The notes beneath the pieces are model-generated. The model worked only from the letters and a program-made list of their open reading frames with translations. It did not search any database and was not told the origin of the DNA. A program made the position numbers and the translations under genes. Below are positions 1-5,327 of a stretch of 31,971 bases of DNA, piece after piece. Source of the stretch: a virus; the IMG/VR virus record IMGVR_UViG_3300008107_000224, positions 1 to 31,971 of that record; one strand, 5' to 3'. Numbering within the stretch: position 1 is the first letter of the stretch; every line of letters begins with the position of its first letter.

Positions 1-258
1 GCGAGAAAACTAGGTGAGTTACAAAAAAGACAAGCTTTAAATCCTAGGGCACAAGGCTCAAGATCAGCGAGAAGACAATCCGAAGCTGAGTTTGAAAGTA
101 ACGCAAAAAAATCTGTGACGAGATTAAACGCAAAGCCGAACACTGGAGATCCTAGCTCTGACCATCAATACCATCTTGGTCCCGAAGATAAGACTTCATA
201 TTATCCAGAAGTGCCTACCGATTATCGCGCCCGCAAGCGCAGAGCAAGTGGCCGCTGA
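1..258 (+). CDS. Partial basic late protein (C-terminal end)
   Basis: The window opens inside a plus-strand reading frame with no start codon; 85 residues precede the TGA at 256-258. The fragment is strongly basic, with many Arg, Lys and Gln residues, and ends in an Arg-rich tail (RARKRRASGR). There is no enzyme motif. Composition and position just upstream of the replication operon resemble the basic C-terminal halves of the late proteins at 3915 and 11490, so it may belong to the same set of possible internal head proteins. That assignment is inference, since the diagnostic N terminus lies outside the window. Confidence 0.6.
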   Translation, partial: ARKLGELQKRQALNPRAQGSRSARRQSEAEFESNAKKSVTRLNAKPNTGDPSSDHQYHLGPEDKTSYYPEVPTDYRARKRRASGR

Positions 259-262
259 CCCC

Positions 263-291
263 TTGACAACCAACCCAAAACATGCTACAAT
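263..291 (+). promoter_or_regulatory. Sigma70-type promoter of the clamp/clamp-loader operon
   Basis: TTGACA at 263-268, a 17-base spacer and TACAAT at 286-291. A TGC triplet directly precedes the -10, and CTTGACAACC surrounds the -35; both are shared with the promoter at 4726. Expected start is near 298. It should drive the early unit from 339 to regA using host RNA polymerase. Confidence 0.85.
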
Positions 292-323
292 ACGGTCGTC
301 CACCCAAAAGGACGGCCGTTTTT
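292..323 (+). terminator. Terminator overlapping the promoter start site
   Basis: Arms 292-301 and 310-319 form a 10-bp stem with one G-U pair and loop 302-309, followed by five T residues. The 5' arm begins right after the -10 box. RNA reading in from upstream contains the whole hairpin, while RNA started at about 298 lacks most of the 5' arm. The layout would insulate the early operon from upstream transcription. Confidence 0.7.
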
Positions 324-338
324 ATTGAAATATAATTT

Positions 339-650
339 ATGAGCACATCAAAAGAAAACTTCTGGAAGTTTAACGAAGGAGAAGTTCTTAAGCAAGTAGA
401 GGAATACATCATCTCAACTTACGGGGCTCATTATGCCTCAGAGGATAATTCTATCCAGGCAATTGACCTAATTAACTCAATCGGACACGGGGCATCATTT
501 TCCCAGGATAATGTCATTAAGTATGGTGCTCGTTATGAGCGTAAGGGACAATCAAAATCTGATGCTCTGAAGATCATCCATTACGGAATCTTACTCTATC
601 ACTTCTCCGGTCACGATAAGCCCCTACCCCAGAACTATAACCTAGCCTGA
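339..650 (+). CDS. DUF3310-like small protein
   Basis: A 103-residue protein. Residues about 38-87 resemble the DUF3310 family common in phages of cyanobacteria: Q-AIDLI, a Gly-containing turn, then NVIKYGARYERKG and a final hydrophobic helix that in homologs reads as KALWYL. It is the first gene after the sigma70 promoter at 263 and lies 16 bases upstream of the sliding clamp, so it is co-transcribed with the replication genes. The start ATG follows a T-rich TTTATG context seen at many genes in this window. DUF3310 has sometimes been labelled a nucleotide kinase, but no P-loop is present here, so I do not claim an activity. Confidence 0.7.
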   Translation: MSTSKENFWKFNEGEVLKQVEEYIISTYGAHYASEDNSIQAIDLINSIGHGASFSQDNVIKYGARYERKGQSKSDALKIIHYGILLYHFSGHDKPLPQNYNLA

Positions 651-666
651 TCTTTACAACTATATT

Positions 667-1344
667 ATGAAGCTATCACCTGAAACGCTCGCAATTCTGA
701 AAAACTTTGCGAGTATTAATGAATCTATTCTTTTCCGACAGGGAAACAAGATTCGCACAATGAAATATCCAGCAAAGACTATTCTTGGAGAAGCTGTTGT
801 CCCGGAGACTTTTCCCAAAGAGTTTGCCATCTACAACCTGAATCAATTTCTCAACGGATACTCACTTCTGGACAATCCTGAACTGGACTTTTCTGATGAA
901 GAAGATCGTTTTGTAATTCTTAAGGAAGGGAAGCGTAAGATTAAATACTTCTTCTGCAACCCTGAAATGATCAATTCTCCACCGGATAAACCTCTTGTTC
1001 TACCATCAGAAGATGTGGCATTTAATCTAAGTGCAGAACATCTAGATAAGATCCTCAAGGCTCGCAGCATCTATCAGCTACCCGACCTATCTGTTGTGGG
1101 CGATGGAAGTGAGATTTCATTGGTTGTTCATGACAAAGAGAACCCTTCATCTAATGAATACACGATTGTTGTCGGTGATACCGGGAATACCTTTACTTTT
1201 AATCTTCGCATTGAAAACATCTTGATCCTTAAGGGTTCCTATGATGTTACTATCTCTAAGTCAAAGATTTCACGTTTCAACAATACAGCAACGGATCTTG
1301 TCTACTACCTACCCCTGGAGCCTGACTCAGATTTTCAGGAATGA
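667..1344 (+). CDS. 45: DNA polymerase sliding clamp gp45
   Basis: The 225 residues match the length of T4 gp45 (228). The N terminus (MKLSPETLAILKNFASIN) and the overall clamp-like pattern of strands and short helices fit the family, and the gene order 45-44-62-regA is the T4 arrangement. gp45 forms a trimeric ring that tethers gp43 polymerase to DNA; in T4 it also activates late transcription with gp33 and gp55. The C terminus is acidic (PDSDFQE). The gene ends 100 bases before gp44, and that gap contains two hairpins. It is likely early/middle expressed from the promoter at 263. Confidence 0.93.
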   Translation: MKLSPETLAILKNFASINESILFRQGNKIRTMKYPAKTILGEAVVPETFPKEFAIYNLNQFLNGYSLLDNPELDFSDEEDRFVILKEGKRKIKYFFCNPEMINSPPDKPLVLPSEDVAFNLSAEHLDKILKARSIYQLPDLSVVGDGSEISLVVHDKENPSSNEYTIVVGDTGNTFTFNLRIENILILKGSYDVTISKSKISRFNNTATDLVYYLPLEPDSDFQE

Positions 1345-1345
1345 T

Positions 1346-1419
1346 GAATTTTCACAAAACTTGAAAATTCAGATAAGTTGAAAAATGTGCAGTAGTTCTC
1401 AAATAATGGGAGCTACTGC
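1346..1419 (+). promoter_or_regulatory. Two hairpins in the gp45-gp44 intergenic leader
   Basis: The first hairpin pairs GAATTTTC (1346-1353) with GAAAATTC (1363-1370). The second is a continuous 12-bp stem, 1389-1400 with 1408-1419, including two G-U pairs and a 7-base AAATAAT loop. Neither is followed by a T run, so these are not simple terminators. They lie 26 bases upstream of the gp44 start, which has no clear Shine-Dalgarno sequence. They could be processing or translational control sites; T4 regulates this same cluster with RegA. Function is inferred. Confidence 0.5.
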
Positions 1420-1444
1420 AATAATCCTATACATTATGTTTCTT

Positions 1445-2386
1445 ATGAGTCAAGACTTTCTATTCTGCGAAAAATATACGCCAAAGACAATGGAGGAAGT
1501 CATCCTCCCAAAGGACCTAAAGAATCTGTTTATTGGCATCCGAGATTCAGGGAAAACTTCCCATATGACTCTTGCCGGGCCCAAAGGCTGCGGCAAAACC
1601 TCCACAATTAGGGCGCTTGCAAAAGAGCTTCAAGTGGACTTTATGATGATTAATGGATCCAAGGAAAGGTCCATTGATACCATCAGGACTACAGTTGAAT
1701 CTTATGCAAGTTCAGTATCAATGTATTCATCAGGGAAGAAGATCCTTCTGATTGATGAGGCAGACAACCTGACACAAGATGCCCAGAAGGCTTTCCTTGG
1801 TGTTATTGAGGCAACACAAAAGAACTGTACTTTTGTTCTTACTTGCAACTACCCAAATCGCATTGATTTGGCAGTTCTATCCCGCTGTCCTATTGTAAAC
1901 TTTAAGTTCCCCAAAGAAGAAAAGCCTCAGTTACTTGCGGACTTCTATACCTCAATTCTTAAAATCCTTGAGGAAAATAAGATCAAGGTAGAAGATAAGA
2001 AGGTGGTTGCTAAGCTAGTAGCAAAATATTTCCCTGATTTCCGTAGGACACTGAACATCCTTCAGCAATATTCTGCATCTGGGGAAATCAATTCAAGCGT
2101 CCTGGCTCAAGTATCGGACATTAAGGTTTCAACTCTTTATAAGGCAATGAAAGAGAGAAACTTTGGTGAAGTGCGCAAATGGGCAATCAATAATCTTGAT
2201 AATGATGCCACTATGGTTCTTCGGTCTGTCTATGATGGCCTAGAGGGTGTTATGAAACCATACTCTATCCCAGCAGCAATCCTTATCATTCATGAACACA
2301 TGGCATGTAATGTTATGGATAATGAAGTTAATCTGATTACTTGTTTTATTAAATTGATGATGGAGGATGCAATTGAATTTCTATGA
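1445..2386 (+). CDS. 44: Clamp loader large subunit gp44
   Basis: An AAA+ ATPase of 313 residues (T4 gp44: 319). It opens and loads the gp45 clamp at primer-template junctions as a complex with gp62. Visible motifs: Walker A GPKGCGKT (residues 45-52), Walker B LLIDEAD (101-107) and the clamp-loader SRC motif (146-148), followed by helical lid and collar domains. I chose the ATG at 1445 (MSQDFLFCEKYTPKTMEEV), where family similarity begins; an upstream ATG at 1385 would put about 20 hydrophobic residues in front and would lie next to the leader hairpin. The stop overlaps the gp62 start (ATGA). Confidence 0.95.
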   Translation: MSQDFLFCEKYTPKTMEEVILPKDLKNLFIGIRDSGKTSHMTLAGPKGCGKTSTIRALAKELQVDFMMINGSKERSIDTIRTTVESYASSVSMYSSGKKILLIDEADNLTQDAQKAFLGVIEATQKNCTFVLTCNYPNRIDLAVLSRCPIVNFKFPKEEKPQLLADFYTSILKILEENKIKVEDKKVVAKLVAKYFPDFRRTLNILQQYSASGEINSSVLAQVSDIKVSTLYKAMKERNFGEVRKWAINNLDNDATMVLRSVYDGLEGVMKPYSIPAAILIIHEHMACNVMDNEVNLITCFIKLMMEDAIEFL

Positions 2387-2769
2387 AGCTAGAACTTAAA
2401 GATTGGTTAGATTCTATTTTTAATACAAAAGAAGATCTAATGAAGAAGTATCCAGAATGTAAAAATCAATATCCAGCTTTCATCATCAACCGTATGATGG
2501 CTGGGCATATTGATTGCATTTTGGCTGCTCAGGAAATGAATAAACACTTTACAATGCCCCCTGAGATGCAGTACAAATTTTATCTTAACTCAATAAGAAA
2601 GCAGAAAAGGTTTACTCCGTTCATTAAAAAAAGCAAACTAGATAATGTCCAGTACATTATAGATTACTATAATGTCAGTTTGACAAAAGCAGAAGATTAC
2701 CTAAAGATTCTAAGTATTGAGGAAGTGCAATACATCAAAGATCAGCTAAACAAAGGAGGGTCTAAATAG
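2383..2769 (+). CDS. 62: Clamp loader small subunit gp62
   Basis: A 128-residue helical protein whose ATG overlaps the gp44 stop codon (ATGA), the arrangement that keeps 44 and 62 translationally coupled in T4-like phages. T4 gp62 is 187 residues; shorter versions are normal in cyanophages. It has no ATPase motif, as expected for the non-catalytic subunit. The call rests mainly on position between gp44 and regA and on the pattern of residues such as MAGHIDCILAAQEMNKHF. Identity is well supported by context, less by motif. Confidence 0.85.
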   Translation: MKLELKDWLDSIFNTKEDLMKKYPECKNQYPAFIINRMMAGHIDCILAAQEMNKHFTMPPEMQYKFYLNSIRKQKRFTPFIKKSKLDNVQYIIDYYNVSLTKAEDYLKILSIEEVQYIKDQLNKGGSK

Positions 2770-2799
2770 TGAATAGTTATTATAATTTGGATGATTTTT

Positions 2800-3252
2800 A
2801 TGAGTGGAAGTGTTGATACCAACTATTTGCCCTTTGATCCTGAAAAAATGATGGTTGAGGTCCGCCTGAAGGACCCCGATTCATTTCTTGTTATTACCGA
2901 AAGTCTGAGTCGTATTGGTGTTTTGAGTGTAAAAAATAAGACTCTTACTCAGAGCAGCCTACTTCTACACAAACAAAATCGTTATTACATTTGTAACTTC
3001 AAGTATCTGTTCGCTCTTGATGGGCGGGATACTACGATTACGCAAGAGGACGTAGAGCGCAACAATACAATTGCACGTTTACTAGAAAGTTGGTCACTAC
3101 TTGAGATTGTTAATCCTGAGATTATGACCAGCTTTGCCCCACTCAATAAAATTAAGATCCTTACCTATAAGGAGAAAATGAGCGGGGAGTATCAGTTGAA
3201 GACCAAGTATACTATCGGTAAAAAGAAGCGCCCACAAACAAAAGAGCAGTAA
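2800..3252 (+). CDS. regA: RegA translational repressor
   Basis: RegA binds the translation initiation regions of many early T4 mRNAs, including 44 and 45. The 150-residue protein carries the family core: a hydrophobic FLVITESLSRIGVLS segment, then QSSLLLHKQNRYYICNFK, LFALDGR, and an E-x-x-x-N-x-I-x-R-LLE-x-W helix. A C-terminal Lys-rich tail extends past the T4 length (122). I favour the ATG at 2800 because it has the TTTTTATG context common here; an in-frame ATG at 2791 would add three residues. It is the last gene of the clamp/clamp-loader unit. Confidence 0.92.
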   Translation: MSGSVDTNYLPFDPEKMMVEVRLKDPDSFLVITESLSRIGVLSVKNKTLTQSSLLLHKQNRYYICNFKYLFALDGRDTTITQEDVERNNTIARLLESWSLLEIVNPEIMTSFAPLNKIKILTYKEKMSGEYQLKTKYTIGKKKRPQTKEQ

Positions 3253-3290
3253 GTTCGGGTATCCACACTTGCCTTTTCTCCATAGTTAGT

Positions 3291-3298
3291 GTTAAATA
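3291..3298 (+). promoter_or_regulatory. Late promoter for hsp20
   Basis: GTTAAATA resembles the T4-type late promoter TATAAATA/nCTAAATA and precedes the leader of the hsp20 gene. The start site would fall at about 3304, inside the leader hairpin. Confidence 0.55.
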
Positions 3299-3300
3299 AG

Positions 3301-3330
3301 AGCATGGATCGCCCATTAGGGGATCCTGCT
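3301..3330 (+). promoter_or_regulatory. Leader hairpin before hsp20
   Basis: AGCA (3301-3304), GGAT (3306-3309) and CCC (3312-3314) pair with GGG (3319-3321), ATCC (3323-3326) and TGCT (3327-3330) around an ATTA loop. Outside these, GTGTTA (3289-3294) can pair with most of TAAACAC (3330-3336). A T run sits 10 bases further on, then the strong Shine-Dalgarno AAGGAGG and the ATG at 3359. It could be an attenuator or mRNA stabiliser. Confidence 0.4.
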
Positions 3331-3358
3331 AAACACTCGCTTTTTTAAGGAGGAACAA

Positions 3359-3793
3359 ATGTCTAATCTTTCTACCTATGATTCCCATGACCTTACTAAG
3401 TTCTGGAATGATGTTAGCACTTACACCATTGGTCTTGATGAATGGTTTAATCGGCTAACAACTCGGCATTATACCGAAGCCAACTATCCGGTTTATAATC
3501 TTGTTAAAGAAAAAGGTGGGGCCAACTACCGACTTGAAGTTGCTCTTGCTGGATTTAAGAAAGAAGAAATCTCAGTAGAAACTCAAGATGGAAAGCTCTT
3601 TGTTATTGGTAAAGTAAACAAAGATGAGTCTGTTGAATACATTCATCGTGGACTATCCAAACGATCATTTACTCGTAGTTGGACACTATCTGATGATGTA
3701 GAAATTACAGATGTAGATTTTAGTGAGGGTCTACTTGTTATTAAGTTCCAACGGATCATCCCAGAACACCAGAAACTTAAGAAGTGGCTCTGA
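3359..3793 (+). CDS. Small heat-shock protein (Hsp20/alpha-crystallin)
   Basis: A 144-residue ATP-independent chaperone of the Hsp20 family, found in nearly all T4-like cyanophages. The alpha-crystallin domain spans about residues 51-130: YRLEVALAGFKKEEISVE (beta strands), GKLFVIGK, HRGLSKRSFTRSWTL and the family signature GLLVIKF near 120-130. The N-terminal arm is short and there is a brief C-terminal tail. The gene has a strong Shine-Dalgarno sequence (AAGGAGG) and is expressed alone from a late promoter at 3291, ending at the terminator at 3857. It probably assists folding of abundant virion proteins late in infection. Confidence 0.93.
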   Translation: MSNLSTYDSHDLTKFWNDVSTYTIGLDEWFNRLTTRHYTEANYPVYNLVKEKGGANYRLEVALAGFKKEEISVETQDGKLFVIGKVNKDESVEYIHRGLSKRSFTRSWTLSDDVEITDVDFSEGLLVIKFQRIIPEHQKLKKWL

Positions 3794-3856
3794 TAAATAG
3801 TTATACTATTGTCGCCGCTGTTGTGTCTTTGTCAAAAATCAAAGTCTAGCACATTT

Positions 3857-3882
3857 AGCCTCCTAGTGATAGGAGGCTTTTT
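3857..3882 (+). terminator. Rho-independent terminator after hsp20
   Basis: AGCCTCCT (3857-3864) pairs perfectly with AGGAGGCT (3871-3878) around a 6-base loop, followed by a T run. It ends the hsp20 transcript. Confidence 0.9.
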
Positions 3883-3890
3883 CATAAATA
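3883..3890 (+). promoter_or_regulatory. Late promoter for the gene at 3915
   Basis: CATAAATA, one base off the T4 late consensus TATAAATA, lies 25 bases before the ATG at 3915 and directly after the hsp20 terminator. Confidence 0.75.
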
Positions 3891-3914
3891 AGTATAAAAG
3901 TTTAGGAAATTTTT

Positions 3915-4715
3915 ATGGACTCGTTAGACATTCGGAATCTTTATGCAGCCTATAGATCTGTCTATGAAGATCAACAGAGCTTGACTGAAGATGTAGATGT
4001 TGAGCTTGATGAATCTAAGGCAGACAAAACAGTTCCCGCAGAGCATAGATCCAAACTAAGAAATGCTAGGGCGGGATTTCAAGTCATAGACCCAAACAGC
4101 GCAACGGCAACAAAAGTAAGAAGAAGGGAGCATAAAGAGCGCAGAGGTATGCGAGGTAATATTGGAGGAGAAGGCGCTTCTTCTTATCGTTATGATGATA
4201 ATCATGATAAAGATTACCCCTCTATCAAACTTCGCGGAAAAGGATACATGGAAGAAGAACTAGATGTTTACGATCTAGTTCTAGACCATCTGCTAGACGA
4301 GGGTTATTGTGACGATGCAGAATCTGCTGAAGTCATTATGGCTAACATGAGCGAAGAGTGGCTAGAAGAGATTCTTGATGAGGCTAATCGCGGAGAACGC
4401 CACTATAATTTGAGCCCAGAAGATGTTCATGTAAGAAGGACCAGGGCATCTGCTTCAGATAGGAGGGCGGCTGAACAATGGAAACAACATGATTCAGGCA
4501 GAAATGCCCTCACTGCTAAAATGACAAGAGGAACTGGAGGTAATGAGCAGGGCAACCCAAAAGTAAAAAGAGGTAATAGCGTATTCTATGACAGAACTGC
4601 TTCACATGACAGTAAGAGAGGGGTGAAGAAGAGAAAGGGACAAAAAACTGCACAAATGCGCGGCCCAAACCCCAATGTTGCCAATCATTATGCGGTTAAA
4701 GGTAGGGAAGATTGA
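3915..4715 (+). CDS. Putative internal head protein with acidic helical module
   Basis: I do not recognise a named family. The 266-residue protein starts with a short amphipathic helix (IRNLYAAYRSVYED). A very acidic helical module follows at about 112-155 (YDLVLDHLLDEGYCDDAES, then MSEEWLEEILDE), and the rest is highly basic (many RR, KR and KKRK runs). The acidic module is closely echoed at the N terminus of the protein at 11490, which has SAE and ISEEF at matching places. LxE-type sites (SLTE near 24, ILDEA near 155) resemble T4 gp21 prohead-protease cuts. It is a single-gene late unit between the promoter at 3883 and the terminator at 4757. A role as a DNA-binding internal or core protein of the head is inference. 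Confidence 0.75.
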   Translation: MDSLDIRNLYAAYRSVYEDQQSLTEDVDVELDESKADKTVPAEHRSKLRNARAGFQVIDPNSATATKVRRREHKERRGMRGNIGGEGASSYRYDDNHDKDYPSIKLRGKGYMEEELDVYDLVLDHLLDEGYCDDAESAEVIMANMSEEWLEEILDEANRGERHYNLSPEDVHVRRTRASASDRRAAEQWKQHDSGRNALTAKMTRGTGGNEQGNPKVKRGNSVFYDRTASHDSKRGVKKRKGQKTAQMRGPNPNVANHYAVKGRED

Positions 4716-4725
4716 CAAGAGGGGC

Positions 4726-4754
4726 TTGACAACCAGCCAAGACCATGCTATAAT
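4726..4754 (+). promoter_or_regulatory. Sigma70-type promoter of the gp43-uvsX-gp41 operon
   Basis: TTGACA (4726-4731), 17-base spacer, perfect TATAAT (4749-4754) preceded by TGC. It shares CTTGACAACC and TGCTA..AT with the promoter at 263. Expected start is near 4761, only about 23 bases from the first ATG. A second TTGACA lies at 4712-4717 and overlaps the preceding stop codon. Confidence 0.9.
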
Positions 4755-4756
4755 AC

Positions 4757-4783
4757 GGGGAGGAATCGGACCTCCCCTTTTTT
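4757..4783 (+). terminator. Terminator overlapping the promoter start site
   Basis: GGGGAGG (4757-4763) pairs with CCTCCCC (4771-4777), followed by six T residues that run directly into the ATG at 4784. As at 292, RNA starting at about 4761 would lack most of the 5' arm and escape termination, while upstream late RNA would stop. Confidence 0.8.
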
Positions 4784-5089
4784 ATGAATCCAAAATTAAT
4801 CCTATTGAAAAACGGAGATTATATTGTCTCTAAAATCCAAGAAGCCTGGGATGATGGTAAATTTTTGTTTTATGTTTTAACAGATCCTCGGCTCATCAAA
4901 ATCACTGGTACTTACGCTATTGATGATAAGCACGGAACCAGCGTATCCCTATTCACCTGGCCTCAGTTCACTACTGATAATGTAGTGGAGCTAGATAAGG
5001 ATGCTAAGCTCACTATTGTGGACCCAACTCCAGACCTAATTGACCTATACAACGAATCCTGTGGAAATAGCACTACTGATCTTTCCTGA
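4784..5089 (+). CDS. Conserved cyanophage small protein, first of two paralogs
   Basis: A 101-residue protein of a type widespread in T4-like cyanophages. Its pattern is compact and beta-rich: LLKNGDYIVSKIQEA, a central FYVLTDPRLIKI strand pair, SLFTWPQFT, and a C-terminal LTIVDPTPDLIDLYNE. The spacing recalls small Sm-like barrels, but I cannot establish that fold. The next gene is a diverged copy sharing ILL-xx-T/NGD-like starts and the TIVDP-P-L-x-x-x-Y ending. It is the first gene after the promoter at 4726, upstream of gp43, so a role in replication or RNA handling is possible but unproven. Confidence 0.72.
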   Translation: MNPKLILLKNGDYIVSKIQEAWDDGKFLFYVLTDPRLIKITGTYAIDDKHGTSVSLFTWPQFTTDNVVELDKDAKLTIVDPTPDLIDLYNESCGNSTTDLS

Positions 5090-5327
5090 TAACACAAAAA
5101 TCCTAACTCAAGCAAAAGATCTTGAGCCCCAAGAAATTGGGGATCCCGACTGGCTCTTGATTGAACCGTTCTTGGTAAAAGAAGATCTAACTCTTGAGCC
5201 TTGGTTACTACAATACACAACTCAGAATAAGTTTAAGATTCATTCTGATAAAGTGCTGACTATTGTAGATCCTAATCCATTACTAAAGCAGAAATATCAA
5301 CAAGTTCTAAAAGGTGAGAATGAGTGA
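5061..5327 (+). CDS. Conserved cyanophage small protein, second paralog
   Basis: An 88-residue protein starting at a GTG, 29 bases inside the preceding gene. Layout matches the neighbour at 4784: an opening hydrophobic strand (VEIALLIFPDNTKILTQ), a central segment with WLLIEPFLV, then WLLQYTTQNKFKI and the shared ending LTIVDPNPLLKQKYQQ. This suggests a tandem duplication that has diverged. An alternative TTG at 5040 would give a longer overlap; I prefer 5061 because the paralog alignment begins there. The stop overlaps the gp43 start by eight bases, so the two are translationally coupled. Confidence 0.65.
   Translation: MEIALLIFPDNTKILTQAKDLEPQEIGDPDWLLIEPFLVKEDLTLEPWLLQYTTQNKFKIHSDKVLTIVDPNPLLKQKYQQVLKGENE

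Noticed and set aside
1385-1444. Upstream start for gp44
   Set aside because: It adds a hydrophobic stretch not found in gp44 and is encoded by the leader hairpin; length and alignment support 1445.
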